Shown here: piece by piece, positions 39,371-47,794 of the stretch
Numbering within the stretch: the first letter of the stretch is position 1
How the letters are laid out: each line of letters begins with the position of its first letter
NCBI GenBank assembly: GCA_036276735.1
Contig: DASUOH010000039.1
Coordinates: 62,001 to 126,000, forward strand
Source of the DNA: VRUE01 sp036276735
Lineage (GTDB): Bacteria > Actinomycetota > Thermoleophilia > Solirubrobacterales > 70-9
Direction of reading: 5' to 3'
DNA: 64,000 nt
Translations under genes and position numbers: made by a program
The notes under the pieces: model-generated
The model's input: only the letters and a program-made list of their open reading frames with translations
What the model was told of the DNA's origin: nothing
The model's database searches: none

Positions 39371-40345
39371 ATGGGCGAGGTTCTGATCGCCGGCATGGCG
39401 GCGATGCTGATCTGCATCTTCCTCGGCCCCAAGTTCATCGAGTACCTGCGGGTCAAGGAGTTCGGCCAGCACATCCGCGAGGACGGGCCGCAGGAGCATC
39501 ACGCCAAGGCCGGCACGCCGACGATGGGCGGCCTGATCGTCTTCCTCGCGATCTGCGTGCCATATCTGGTGCTCTCCGAACGCGACGCGCAGAGCCTCGC
39601 GGTCTTCGGCGTCGCGCTCGGCTGCGCCGGGCTCGGCTTCGCCGACGACTTCACGAAGATCGTCAAGCGCCGCTCGCTCGGCCTCTCGGCGCGCTGGAAG
39701 CTGCTCTTTCAGCTCCTGCTGGCACTGGCGCTGTGGTGGGTGGCGCGCCACGAGGTCGGCCTCGAGCCGACCCTCTACTTCCGGATCGGCGACGCCAGCC
39801 TCGACCTTGGCCCGGTCCTCTACTTCGTCCTCGTCTTCCTGGTCATCGCCGGCACCTCGAACGGCGTCAACCTGACCGACGGGCTCGACGGGCTCGCCGC
39901 CGGCTCCTGCGCAATCGTCCTGCTCGCCTACACCGCGATTGCCTTCGTCTCAAACGAGCAGCAGAACCTGGCGTTGCTCTCCGCCTGCCTGGTCGGCGCC
40001 TGCGTCGGCTTCCTCTGGTTCAACGCCTTCCCGGCCTCGATCTTCATGGGGGACACCGGCTCGCTCGGGCTAGGCGGCGCGATCGGCGCTCTCGCGGTGA
40101 TGACCCAGACTGAGGTGCTGCTGATCATCATCGGCGGCATCTTCGTGATCGAGGCCCTCTCGGTCCTGCTCCAGGTCTTCGCTTTCAAAACCTTCCGCCG
40201 CCGCGTCCTGCTGATGGCGCCGCTGCACCACCACTTCGAGATGATGGCCTGGTCGGAGACGAAGATCATGCTCCGCTTCTGGATCATCGCCGCCGTCTGC
40301 TCGGGCATCGGCTTCACGCTGTACCAGCAGTCGATCGGGCGCTGA
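39371..40345 (+). CDS. mraY: Phospho-MurNAc-pentapeptide transferase
   Basis: 324 residues with ten predicted membrane helices. MraY motifs: AGTPTMGGL, GFADDFTKI (metal Asp pair), NLTDGLDGLA, FMGDTGSLGLGG, and the HHHFE loop (APLHHHFEMM). It makes lipid I at the cytoplasmic face of the membrane. The next wall gene (murD) is displaced by a toxin-antitoxin pair on the opposite strand. Confidence 0.97.
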   Translation: MGEVLIAGMAAMLICIFLGPKFIEYLRVKEFGQHIREDGPQEHHAKAGTPTMGGLIVFLAICVPYLVLSERDAQSLAVFGVALGCAGLGFADDFTKIVKRRSLGLSARWKLLFQLLLALALWWVARHEVGLEPTLYFRIGDASLDLGPVLYFVLVFLVIAGTSNGVNLTDGLDGLAAGSCAIVLLAYTAIAFVSNEQQNLALLSACLVGACVGFLWFNAFPASIFMGDTGSLGLGGAIGALAVMTQTEVLLIIIGGIFVIEALSVLLQVFAFKTFRRRVLLMAPLHHHFEMMAWSETKIMLRFWIIAAVCSGIGFTLYQQSIGR

Positions 40346-40375
40346 GCGCGGACGGCAGGCGGCGCGCGGCGACTC

Positions 40376-40768
40376 TCAGACAGGCACGACGTTGAGGCCG
40401 GGCACTCGCTCGAAGTCCCGCGGGTTTGCCGTCGCGACGTCCATGCCATGACTCAGAGCCGTGGCGGCGATCCAGAGGTCGTGGGCTCCAATCAAGTTGC
40501 CGTCGTTCTCGAGCCCCGCCCAGATTTCCGCGTGCGCTCGGGCAACGGCGGTCGTGATCGGCAATGGCTCGATCATGGAGATCACGTGCTCGACGAATGC
40601 GGAGCGGCGAGCCCGGCCCGCACCCGTCCGGGCGCGGTGGACCCCATGCAGGAGCTCGCTGGCCGTGACGACGCTGATTGCGCGGTCCTCGTCGCCGATC
40701 GCGCGGTCCAGCGATTGTCCCCGCCGCTCAGCGTTGACCAAGATCGAGGTGTCTATCAGGACGGCCAT
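40376..40768 (-). CDS. vapC: PIN-domain ribonuclease toxin (VapC family)
   Basis: 130 residues with the PIN acidic set: Asp in LIDTSILVN (residue 6), Glu in TASELLHG, Asp in GAHDLWIAATAL, and the closing ANPRDFERVPGLNVV. VapC toxins cleave specific RNAs. It overlaps the antitoxin gene by 13 bp. It lies antisense to, and inside the spacing of, the dcw cluster between mraY and murD. Confidence 0.92.
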   Translation of the reverse strand: MAVLIDTSILVNAERRGQSLDRAIGDEDRAISVVTASELLHGVHRARTGAGRARRSAFVEHVISMIEPLPITTAVARAHAEIWAGLENDGNLIGAHDLWIAATALSHGMDVATANPRDFERVPGLNVVPV

Positions 40769-41016
40769 TCGCCACTGGGCGGGTCAATGGCCTTCCGTCC
40801 AGTTTCAACATCGCCCGCAAAGTCCTCGTCAGGTGAAGGCGCGGAATCCATCAGCCCTCGCCACCTCGCTGCGGAGACCATGTGTCCGGGGTTTACCGGT
40901 CGCATCTGCACGACCGGCACGCCGTTGCGCACAACCTCGATCTCCTCGCCGGCCCCGATCCGGTTGACGACAGCGGAAAATTCCCGGGCCACCTCGGTCG
41001 CGCTCAAACGTGCCAT
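40756..41016 (-). CDS. Phd/YefM-type antitoxin
   Basis: 86 residues. The N-terminus (LSATEVAREFSAVVNRIGAG, then EIEVVRNGVPVVQMRPV) is the Phd/YefM DNA-binding fold; the C-terminus is acidic and probably disordered until it binds the PIN toxin. A perfect 10-bp inverted repeat 9 nt upstream of its ATG is the likely autoregulatory operator. Confidence 0.9.
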   Translation of the reverse strand: MARLSATEVAREFSAVVNRIGAGEEIEVVRNGVPVVQMRPVNPGHMVSAARWRGLMDSAPSPDEDFAGDVETGRKAIDPPSGEWPS

Positions 41017-41024
41017 GCAGCGAC

Positions 41025-41046
41025 GTTATCAGATAAATCTGATAAC
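41025..41046. promoter_or_regulatory. Operator palindrome of the toxin-antitoxin pair
   Basis: Arms GTTATCAGAT and ATCTGATAAC with AA between them, a perfect 10-bp inverted repeat in AT-rich sequence unlike its surroundings. It lies between the antitoxin start (41016) and the murD start (41102), so binding could also affect murD transcription. Confidence 0.8.
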
Positions 41047-41101
41047 GGTGCCCGTCTTGCGCAGCTCCAGGTCCGACCGTCGCGGTCGCGAAGCTACTCG
41101 G

Positions 41102-42466
41102 ATGTCGCCGCCGCCCCGCAAGCCTCGCCCACCGCTGCCGCGCGGGCCGTTCCTGGTCGTCGGCCTGGCACGGTCGGGGTGCGCGGCGGCGCGGATGTTG
41201 GCCGCCTGCGGGGAGGACGTGCGGGGGGTCGATTCGGGTCATCCCGAGATGGCAGCAGGGTTGCGAGCCGAGGGCGTCGAAGTCTTCCTGGATACGGATG
41301 GATTGGCCCTCCTCGATGGCACCCGCACCGTTGTCAAGAGCCCGGGTGTTCCCCGGGAGGCGGCGGTGATCGCGGCGGCGCGCGAGCGCGGGATCGACGT
41401 GATCGGGGAGCTGGAGCTGGCCTGGCGGGCGATTCCCAACCGGTTCGTCGCCGTGACCGGCACCAACGGCAAGACGACGACCGTGGAGCTGCTCGGGCAT
41501 CTCTACCGGACCGCCGGCGAGCCGGTCGCGGTGGCCGGCAACGTCGGCACGCCGCTCTCCTCGCTCGCCGGGTCGATCGCCGGGGAGGCGACCGTCGTTT
41601 GTGAGGCATCGAGCTTCCAGCTCGAGGACAGCGAGGCGTTCGCGCCCGAGTGCGCGGTCATTCTCAACCTCGCCCCCGACCACCTCGACCGGCACCGCGA
41701 CCTCGACGACTACCTGGCGGCCAAGCTGCGCGTCTTCGCCAACCAGGGCAACGACGACGTCGCCATCTACAACGCCGACGAGCCGGCTCTCGCCGGCACC
41801 GACCTCGGCGGCTGCGGCCGCCGCCTCGCCTTCTGCCGCGACGCCGCGCCCGACTGCGAGGTCTCCGTGTCGGAGGGCACGATCTTCTACACCGGCGAGC
41901 CGTTGATCGAGGTCGAGGAGCTGGGGCTGTTCGGCGACCACAACGTCGCCAACTCGATGGCGGCGGCAAGCGCCGCGCTCTCGATGGGGCTCGACCGCGA
42001 CGCCGTACGGGAGGGCCTGCGTAGCTTCCCCGGCGTTCCGCACCGGCTCGAGCTGGTCGAGGAGATCGGCGGGGTCCGCTTCGTCAACGACTCCAAGGCG
42101 ACCAACGTCGCCGCCGCGAGCGTCGGCCTGCGCGCCTTCCCGGGCGGTGTGCACGCGATCCTCGGCGGCAGCGAGAAGGACGAGCCGTTCGCGCCGCTGG
42201 TCGACCCGGTCGGCGAGCGATGCGTCGCCTGCTACTTGATCGGCGTATCCGCCGACCGCCTCGCCACCGAGCTCGCAGCGGTGGTGGACGCCGGCGTGCC
42301 GCTGCGTCGCTGCGCCGACCTGGGGGATGCCGTCCGCCGCGCCGCGGACGCGGCCAGCCCCGGCGAGGTCGTCCTGCTCTCGCCCGCCTGCGCCTCCTTC
42401 GACTCCTTCGAGAACTACGAACGGCGCGGAGAGCGCTTCCGCGAGATTGTGGCGGCCCTGCGATGA
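41102..42466 (+). CDS. murD: UDP-MurNAc-L-alanine:D-glutamate ligase
   Basis: 454 residues. N-terminal UDP site (LVVGLARSGCAAARML), ATP site VTGTNGKTTTVELL, NLAPDHLDRH, and FVNDSKATNVAA. I chose the ATG at 41102 because it directly precedes the conserved start region; a GTG at 41048 in frame would run into the operator. It adds D-Glu to UDP-MurNAc-L-Ala. Overlaps ftsW as ATGA. Confidence 0.95.
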   Translation: MSPPPRKPRPPLPRGPFLVVGLARSGCAAARMLAACGEDVRGVDSGHPEMAAGLRAEGVEVFLDTDGLALLDGTRTVVKSPGVPREAAVIAAARERGIDVIGELELAWRAIPNRFVAVTGTNGKTTTVELLGHLYRTAGEPVAVAGNVGTPLSSLAGSIAGEATVVCEASSFQLEDSEAFAPECAVILNLAPDHLDRHRDLDDYLAAKLRVFANQGNDDVAIYNADEPALAGTDLGGCGRRLAFCRDAAPDCEVSVSEGTIFYTGEPLIEVEELGLFGDHNVANSMAAASAALSMGLDRDAVREGLRSFPGVPHRLELVEEIGGVRFVNDSKATNVAAASVGLRAFPGGVHAILGGSEKDEPFAPLVDPVGERCVACYLIGVSADRLATELAAVVDAGVPLRRCADLGDAVRRAADAASPGEVVLLSPACASFDSFENYERRGERFREIVAALR

Positions 42467-43743
42467 AGAAGAAGCGGCGCACGCGGCCCCTGCCACCCGA
42501 GTACAACCTGCTCCTCACCGCCACCCTCTGCCTGCTGGCGTTCGGCGCGGTGATGGTCTTCTCGGCCAGCTCGACGACGCGCGTGCTGAGCGACGGCGGG
42601 CTCTCCGACAGCGCCTTCTACCTGAAGCGAACCGTGCTCTTCGGGATCTGCGGCCTGCTCGTCATGCACGTCGTCGCTCGCCACGGCCTGGTCGCGGTCC
42701 GCCGCCTCACGCCCGCCATTCTGGGGCTCTCCTTCTTCCTGCTGCTCGCGGTGCTCGCGGTCGGCACGACGGTCAACGGCTCGACCCGTTGGATCGGCTC
42801 CGGCTTTCTGCAGATCCAGCCCTCGGAGCTGGCCAAGGTCGCGCTGATCCTCTACGCCGCCGACCTCCTCGCCAGCAAGCCAAAGCGGGTCGGCTCGCTC
42901 CAAGGGTTGATGCCGATCTTCCTCGTCACCGGCGTCGCTGCGCTGCTGATCGTCGCCGAGCCCGACCTCGGCACGACCCTGGTGGTCGCCTTCGCGGTTG
43001 CCGCGACGCTGGTCGCCGCCGGCGCCAAGCTGCGCGACCTGGCGATCGTCGGCGGCGCGCTGGCCTGCTTCGGCCTGCTGATGACGGTCATCGAGCCCTA
43101 CCGGATGGCACGGCTGACCGCCTTCCTCGATCCCGGCGCCGACGCGTCGGGCGCCGGCTTCCAGGCTGCCCAGGCGAAGATCGCGCTCGGCTCCGGCGGG
43201 CTTTTCGGGGTCGGCATCGGCAACGGCGTCCAGAAGGCCTTTTACCTCCCCGAGGCCCACACCGACATGATCTCGGCGGTGATCGGCGAGGAGCTCGGCC
43301 TGGTCGGGATCCTCGGCGTTATCGGACTCTTCGGCCTGTTCGGATACGGCGGGTTGCAGGTCGCCCGCAAAGCGCGCGATCGCTACGGCAAGCTGCTCGC
43401 CGCCGGCCTTACCTCGCTGGTGCTGGTCCAGGCGACGATCAACCTCTTCGCCGTGATGGGCCTGGCGCCGCTGACCGGCGTACCGCTGCCGTTCGTCTCC
43501 TACGGCAACAGCAGCCTGCTGACGACCCTGTTCGCCGTCGGCCTGATCCTCAACGTCGCCCGGGGAGGGACCGCGAGCGCTGGCAAACTGCGCGTCGTCG
43601 AGGGTGGGCGTTCGCCTGCCCGTGAAAGAAGGAGCAAAGCGAGTGGTGCACCGGGCAGGAGCCGGCAGAGTGGTGGTGGCGGCCGGGGGAACGGCCGGCC
43701 ACGTCGTGCCCGCCATGGCGGTCGCCGACGAGCTTCGGGCTAG
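42463..43743 (+). CDS. ftsW: Septal peptidoglycan polymerase FtsW
   Basis: 426 residues of the SEDS family, ten membrane helices. Motifs: WIGSGFLQIQPSELAK, AEPDLGTTLV, PEAHTDMISAVIGEELG and PFVSYGNSSLL. It polymerises lipid II together with FtsI. A basic, Gly/Arg-rich C-terminal tail of about 50 residues extends over the start of murG in another frame (about 100-bp overlap), which is long even for this tightly packed cluster. Confidence 0.94.
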   Translation: MKKKRRTRPLPPEYNLLLTATLCLLAFGAVMVFSASSTTRVLSDGGLSDSAFYLKRTVLFGICGLLVMHVVARHGLVAVRRLTPAILGLSFFLLLAVLAVGTTVNGSTRWIGSGFLQIQPSELAKVALILYAADLLASKPKRVGSLQGLMPIFLVTGVAALLIVAEPDLGTTLVVAFAVAATLVAAGAKLRDLAIVGGALACFGLLMTVIEPYRMARLTAFLDPGADASGAGFQAAQAKIALGSGGLFGVGIGNGVQKAFYLPEAHTDMISAVIGEELGLVGILGVIGLFGLFGYGGLQVARKARDRYGKLLAAGLTSLVLVQATINLFAVMGLAPLTGVPLPFVSYGNSSLLTTLFAVGLILNVARGGTASAGKLRVVEGGRSPARERRSKASGAPGRSRQSGGGGRGNGRPRRARHGGRRRASG

Positions 43744-44740
43744 CGGCGCCGAGGTCTCCTTCCTCGGCACCCGCGAGCGGATCGAGGCCGACCTGGTCCC
43801 GGCCGCCGGTTATGAGATCGACTTCGTGCGGGTGCGGGGGATCGACCGCCGCAACCCGTTGCGCGCAGCGCGGGCGGGGCTGGAGGCGCTCGGCGCGACG
43901 ACGACGGCGGCACGGGCTATCCGACGCCGCGGCGCCGACGTCGTGCTCGGCGGCGGAGGCTTCGTCGCCGGCCCGGCCGGCCTTGGGGCGGTACTCACTC
44001 GCACGCCGCTCGTCCTCACCGAGGCCGACAGCCACCTGGGGTTGGCAAACCGCCTGCTCGCCGGCCGGGCGAAGACCGTCTGCCTCGCCTTCCCGATTGC
44101 CGGGCGGGACGGCTCGCGCTATGTCGTGACGGGGCGACCGGTGCCCGCGGCCGTGCTCGAAGCCGACCGCGGCGCGGCGCGGGGACGCTTCGGGATCGAG
44201 CCGGGCGAGCGCTGCGTGCTGGTGATGGGCGGCAGCCAGGGCGCCCGCTCGATCAACGAGTGCGCTCTTGCGGCTTTCGCCGAGCAGGAGGGGAGGGACT
44301 TTGCGGTCGTCCACGTCAGCGGGCGGCGCGACTTCGCCTCCCTGCGCCATCGTCTCGTAGCTGCTCCATATAAGGACCGCTACACGCTGCTCCCCTACGA
44401 GCCCGGCCTGGGCGACTGCCTGGCGGCCTGCGACCTCGTCGTCGGCCGCTCCGGCGGCTCGATCTTCGAGCTGACCGCTACCGGCCGCCCGGCGATCCTG
44501 GTGCCTTACCCGCACGCCTCCGCCGGTCACCAGGCGACGAACGCGGTCTGGATGGCCGAGGCCGGAGCCGCCGTGGTGATCCGCGACGACGAGCTCGAGG
44601 CCGACCGGCTCGCGGTCGAGGTCAAGGCGCTGTTCGACGACCCGACGCGGTTGGGTGCGATGGCCGCAGCCTCGGCGGCGCTCGCCAAGCCCGACGCGGC
44701 GCGCCGCATCGCCGATCTGGTCTTGAAGGCGATCCAATGA
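43643..44740 (+). CDS. murG: Undecaprenyl-PP-MurNAc-pentapeptide GlcNAc transferase
   Basis: 365 residues from the GTG at 43643, chosen because GAAGGAG lies 8 nt upstream; an in-frame GTG at 43604 would add 13 residues. GT28 motifs: AAGGTAGHVVPAMAVAD, VLGGGGFVAGP, VMGGSQGARSIN and PYPHASAGHQATNA. It converts lipid I to lipid II. The stop TGA is the first base triplet of the adjoining 49-bp element's TGAG border. Confidence 0.95.
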   Translation: MVHRAGAGRVVVAAGGTAGHVVPAMAVADELRASGAEVSFLGTRERIEADLVPAAGYEIDFVRVRGIDRRNPLRAARAGLEALGATTTAARAIRRRGADVVLGGGGFVAGPAGLGAVLTRTPLVLTEADSHLGLANRLLAGRAKTVCLAFPIAGRDGSRYVVTGRPVPAAVLEADRGAARGRFGIEPGERCVLVMGGSQGARSINECALAAFAEQEGRDFAVVHVSGRRDFASLRHRLVAAPYKDRYTLLPYEPGLGDCLAACDLVVGRSGGSIFELTATGRPAILVPYPHASAGHQATNAVWMAEAGAAVVIRDDELEADRLAVEVKALFDDPTRLGAMAAASAALAKPDAARRIADLVLKAIQ

Positions 44741-44741
44741 G

Positions 44742-44790
44742 CTTCCGGTGCGACTTATGCTCGCTATGCCCACATAAAACGCACCGGAAG
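44742..44790 (+). repeat. 49-bp intercistronic palindromic element, copy 2
   Basis: Arms CTTCCGGTGCG and CGCACCGGAAG (11 bp) around a centre that matches the other copies (TTATGCTCGCTATGCCCACA). It fills most of the murG-murC gap and is the only sizeable spacer in the murD-ftsQ run. Confidence 0.9.
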
Positions 44791-44819
44791 GGTGCGCGCC
44801 AAAAAGGGGGCGGGCCGGC

Positions 44820-46094
44820 GTGAGCCGCACCTGGCGCGGGCGCCGCCTTCACTTCATCGGGATCGGCGGCGCCGGGATGAGCGGCCTGGCGCTGGTCTGC
44901 CACCGGCTCGGCGCCAGGGTGAGCGGCAGCGACCGCGCCGACTCCTCATATATGGAGCGGCTGCGCCGAGCCGGCCTCGACCCCGTCGTCGGTCACGACG
45001 CCGCCAACCTCCCAGAGGGCGACTTCGAGGCCGTGCGGTCGACGGCGATCGACCCCGACAATCCGGAGTGGAAACTTGCGGTCGGCGAGGGGATGCCGGT
45101 CCTGCACCGCGGCGAGCTCCTCGCCCAGGTTTGTGCCGAGAAGCGGCTGATCGCGGTGGCCGGCACGCACGGAAAGACGACGACGACGGCGATGATTGTC
45201 TGGGCGCTACGCGGGATCGGCGCCGATCCCGCCTTCTTCGTCGGCGGCGAGGTGCCGGGGGTGGGGCCGGCGGGGGAGGCGGCCAACGCAGGCTGGGGCG
45301 ACGGCGACTGGGTCGTCGCCGAGGCGGACGAGAGCGACGGCAGCTTCCTGCACCTCGATCCGGAGATCGCCATCGTCACCAACGTCGAGATGGACCATCA
45401 CTCGCGCTGGGGCTCGCTGGCCGAGCTGCGCAGTGCCTTCGATGAGTTCGCCGCGAAGGCACGCGCGGTTGCGGTGTTCGATGCAACCTCGCCGGGTCCG
45501 ACCGATCTCGAGCTCGCGCTGCCCGGCGCCCACAATGTGCTCAACGCCCGCGCCGCCCTGGCCGCGATCGAGCTGACCGGGCTCGACTGCGCAGAGGCGG
45601 CGGCGCAGCTGGCTGACTTCCCAGGTGTCCGTCGCAGGCTCGAGCTGAAGGGCGAGTGCAACGGCGCCCGCGTCTACGACGACTACGCCCACCACCCGAC
45701 CGAGGTGCGGGCGGCGCTCACCACCCTTCGTCAGCTGCGACCGCGCCGCCTGTTCGTCGCCTTCCAGCCGCACCTCTACTCGCGGACCAAGGCCTTCGCC
45801 GAGCAGTTCGGCTCGGCGCTGGCGCTTGCCGACGAGGTCGCGGTACTCGACATCTACGCCGCGCGGGAGGAGCCGGTCGGCGAGCTCGCCGGCGTCAGCG
45901 GCATCGATGTGGCACGCGCGGTCGCCGATCGCAGCAACGGAGGCCGTGTTGTCTGGGCGCCCAGCCTCGAATCGGCGAGGCAGGCTCTGGAGCCAAGACT
46001 GCAGCCCGGCGACGTCTTGGTCACGGTTGGCGCTGGCGACGTCCACAGGGTGGGCGAGGCGATGGTCGAGGACGGAGCTGCCGATGACCGATAA
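44820..46094 (+). CDS. murC: UDP-MurNAc:L-alanine ligase
   Basis: 424 residues. LHFIGIGGAGMSGLA (N-terminal UDP site), VAGTHGKTTTTAM (ATP), EADESDGSFL, VTNVEMDHHSRWGS, and YDDYAHHPTE. It adds L-Ala to UDP-MurNAc. GTG start preceded by a purine-rich AAAAAGGGGGCGGG; overlaps murB by 11 bp. Confidence 0.96.
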   Translation: MSRTWRGRRLHFIGIGGAGMSGLALVCHRLGARVSGSDRADSSYMERLRRAGLDPVVGHDAANLPEGDFEAVRSTAIDPDNPEWKLAVGEGMPVLHRGELLAQVCAEKRLIAVAGTHGKTTTTAMIVWALRGIGADPAFFVGGEVPGVGPAGEAANAGWGDGDWVVAEADESDGSFLHLDPEIAIVTNVEMDHHSRWGSLAELRSAFDEFAAKARAVAVFDATSPGPTDLELALPGAHNVLNARAALAAIELTGLDCAEAAAQLADFPGVRRRLELKGECNGARVYDDYAHHPTEVRAALTTLRQLRPRRLFVAFQPHLYSRTKAFAEQFGSALALADEVAVLDIYAAREEPVGELAGVSGIDVARAVADRSNGGRVVWAPSLESARQALEPRLQPGDVLVTVGAGDVHRVGEAMVEDGAADDR

Positions 46095-46998
46095 GCCGAG
46101 CGGTGTGGAGCGCGACTTTCCGCTGGCGCGGCTGACGACGGTCCGCACCGGCGGCGCCGCCGATTGGTTCGCGCGTCCCGAGAGCGCCGAGGCGTTGGAA
46201 AGGCTGCTCGCCTGGGCCGCGGCCGAGGGCCTCGCGATCGGAGTGATTGGCTCCGGCTCGAACCTGCTGGTCGCCGACGCCGGCTTCCGCGGGCTCGTGC
46301 TGAAGCTCGCCGGCGAGTTGGCGAGGATCGAGCGTGACGGGGAGGGCCTGCGCTGCGGCGGCGGCGCACGGCTCCCTTCGGTGGCGGCAAAAGCAGCTGG
46401 CTGGGGCCTGGCCGGAATCGAGTTCGGCGTCAACATTCCAGGCACGGTGGGCGGCGCGGTCAGGATGAACGCCAACGCCTACGGCGGCGAGCTTGCCCGC
46501 GCCCTCGACTGGGTTGAGATCATCAGCCCGGACGGATGCGAGCGCCGCCGGCCCGAGCAGCTCGGCTTCGCCTACCGCCGTTCCAATCTCCGCGACCACG
46601 AGGTGGTGGCGAGCGCTTCGTTCGCACTGAGCGCCGAAGAGCCGGACGTCGTCAAGGCGCGGATGGCATCGATGCGCGAGCGGCGTCACGAGGCACAGCC
46701 CTCGGGGATCAAGACCTTCGGCTCGACCTTCAAGAACCCCGGCGACGAGCGCGCGGAAGGCCGTACCGCCGGTCAGCTGCTCGAGGAGGCTGGCTGCCGC
46801 GGACTGGAGGTCGGCGGCGCCCGTTTTTCGCCGAAGCACGCGAACTTCGTCGAGAACGCCGACGGGGCGACCACCGCCGACGTCCTCGCCCTGATGGCCG
46901 AGGGAAGGCGGCGCGTCCACGAGCGTTTCGGCATCGCGCTCGAGCCCGAGGTCCAAGTGCTTGGGGAGGTGAGATGGCCGGCCGGCTGGGATCTCTGA
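46084..46998 (+). CDS. murB: UDP-N-acetylenolpyruvoylglucosamine reductase
   Basis: 304 residues. FAD-binding type 4 motifs: TTVRTGGAADWF, GSGSNLLVADAGFRGLVL, FGVNIPGTVGGAVRMNANAYG, FAYRRSNL and TFGSTFKNP with the later GLEVGGARFSPKHANFV, giving the type I/II MurB catalytic Ser/Glu region. It makes UDP-MurNAc. Start ATG lies inside the end of murC; the end overlaps ftsQ. Confidence 0.95.
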   Translation: MTDKPSGVERDFPLARLTTVRTGGAADWFARPESAEALERLLAWAAAEGLAIGVIGSGSNLLVADAGFRGLVLKLAGELARIERDGEGLRCGGGARLPSVAAKAAGWGLAGIEFGVNIPGTVGGAVRMNANAYGGELARALDWVEIISPDGCERRRPEQLGFAYRRSNLRDHEVVASASFALSAEEPDVVKARMASMRERRHEAQPSGIKTFGSTFKNPGDERAEGRTAGQLLEEAGCRGLEVGGARFSPKHANFVENADGATTADVLALMAEGRRRVHERFGIALEPEVQVLGEVRWPAGWDL

Positions 46999-47561
46999 AG
47001 CGGAGCTCCAGCGCTCGCGGGAGCGGTTGGATTCAGGGCCGGGTCGGGCTCTCGCTAGTGGCCGCTGCCGTCGTGGCGGCGCTCTTCTTCCAGTTCGCCC
47101 TGCGCGATTCGACGGCCGCGCCGCGGGTCGTCCTGCCGAAAGCGACGGCGACGATCGGCGAAGGGTCCGATGCGGTCGCGGTCGGTCCGGACGGCGCGAT
47201 TCTCGCCTGGCTGACGCTCCCCGAGGGGATGCAGTTGCCCCGCCTGCCGATCTCCGAGCCGCCGCAAAAGGGCGAGCTGGGCGGGGAGATGCTCGAACAG
47301 GCGCTCGTGCTGGGCGCCGCGCCACCGGCCTTGCGTCCATATATAGAGCGCAGCTACTACGGCGACAGCGGGGTGGACGTCGAGCTCCGCGCCGGCATCG
47401 AACTTCGCTTCGGGGATACCCGGCAACTCGATCTCAAGTGGAAAGCCGCGACCGCGGTCCTTGCCGATCCCGAGGTCACCGCGCTCGATTATGTAGACCT
47501 GCACGCGCCGAGGCACCCGGCCGTAGGTGGCTCTGGGCATACGCTTCCGCCGTTGCCCTGA
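46974..47561 (+). CDS. ftsQ: FtsQ-type division protein, apparently lacking the POTRA domain
   Basis: 195 residues, clearly shorter than typical FtsQ (about 250-300). One membrane helix (VGLSLVAAAVVAALFFQFAL), then only about 35 residues before a beta-domain with AVGPDGAILAWLTLPEGMQL, LRPYIERSYYGD, DVELRAGIELRFGD and LDYVDLHAPRHP, the FtsQ C-terminal pattern. The POTRA segment (a V-x-V-x-G-x-x-x-x-s motif) that should follow the helix is not found. The start is the ATG at 46974 with GGGGAGGTGAG upstream, inside the end of murB. Confidence 0.75.
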   Translation: MAGRLGSLKRSSSARGSGWIQGRVGLSLVAAAVVAALFFQFALRDSTAAPRVVLPKATATIGEGSDAVAVGPDGAILAWLTLPEGMQLPRLPISEPPQKGELGGEMLEQALVLGAAPPALRPYIERSYYGDSGVDVELRAGIELRFGDTRQLDLKWKAATAVLADPEVTALDYVDLHAPRHPAVGGSGHTLPPLP

Positions 47562-47641
47562 ACCCTCAACCAAAGCCTTAGAATGGGCAAACCCTCGACC
47601 ATCGCTAGAGAGTCCCTGCTTGCAGGATGCGTCCCGGCCGT

Positions 47642-47670
47642 TTGACAGACCGCCCGGAATGCCCTACGTT
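47642..47670 (+). promoter_or_regulatory. ftsZ promoter
   Basis: Consensus TTGACA (47642-47647), 17-bp spacer, TACGTT (47665-47670). It gives ftsZ a private promoter with an about 118-nt leader in the 233-bp ftsQ-ftsZ spacer. Nothing else was recognised there. Confidence 0.7.
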
Positions 47671-47794
47671 GAGCGCAATTTCCGTGCTTCGGCGCAGGCC
47701 TCCAACCCTGAAGCCTTGCTGAAGCCTCGGACGGAAAAGAGGCTCAACTCAAACGCCACCCTTCCAGAGGGCGGCGAGCTGGAGAAATCGGGAG

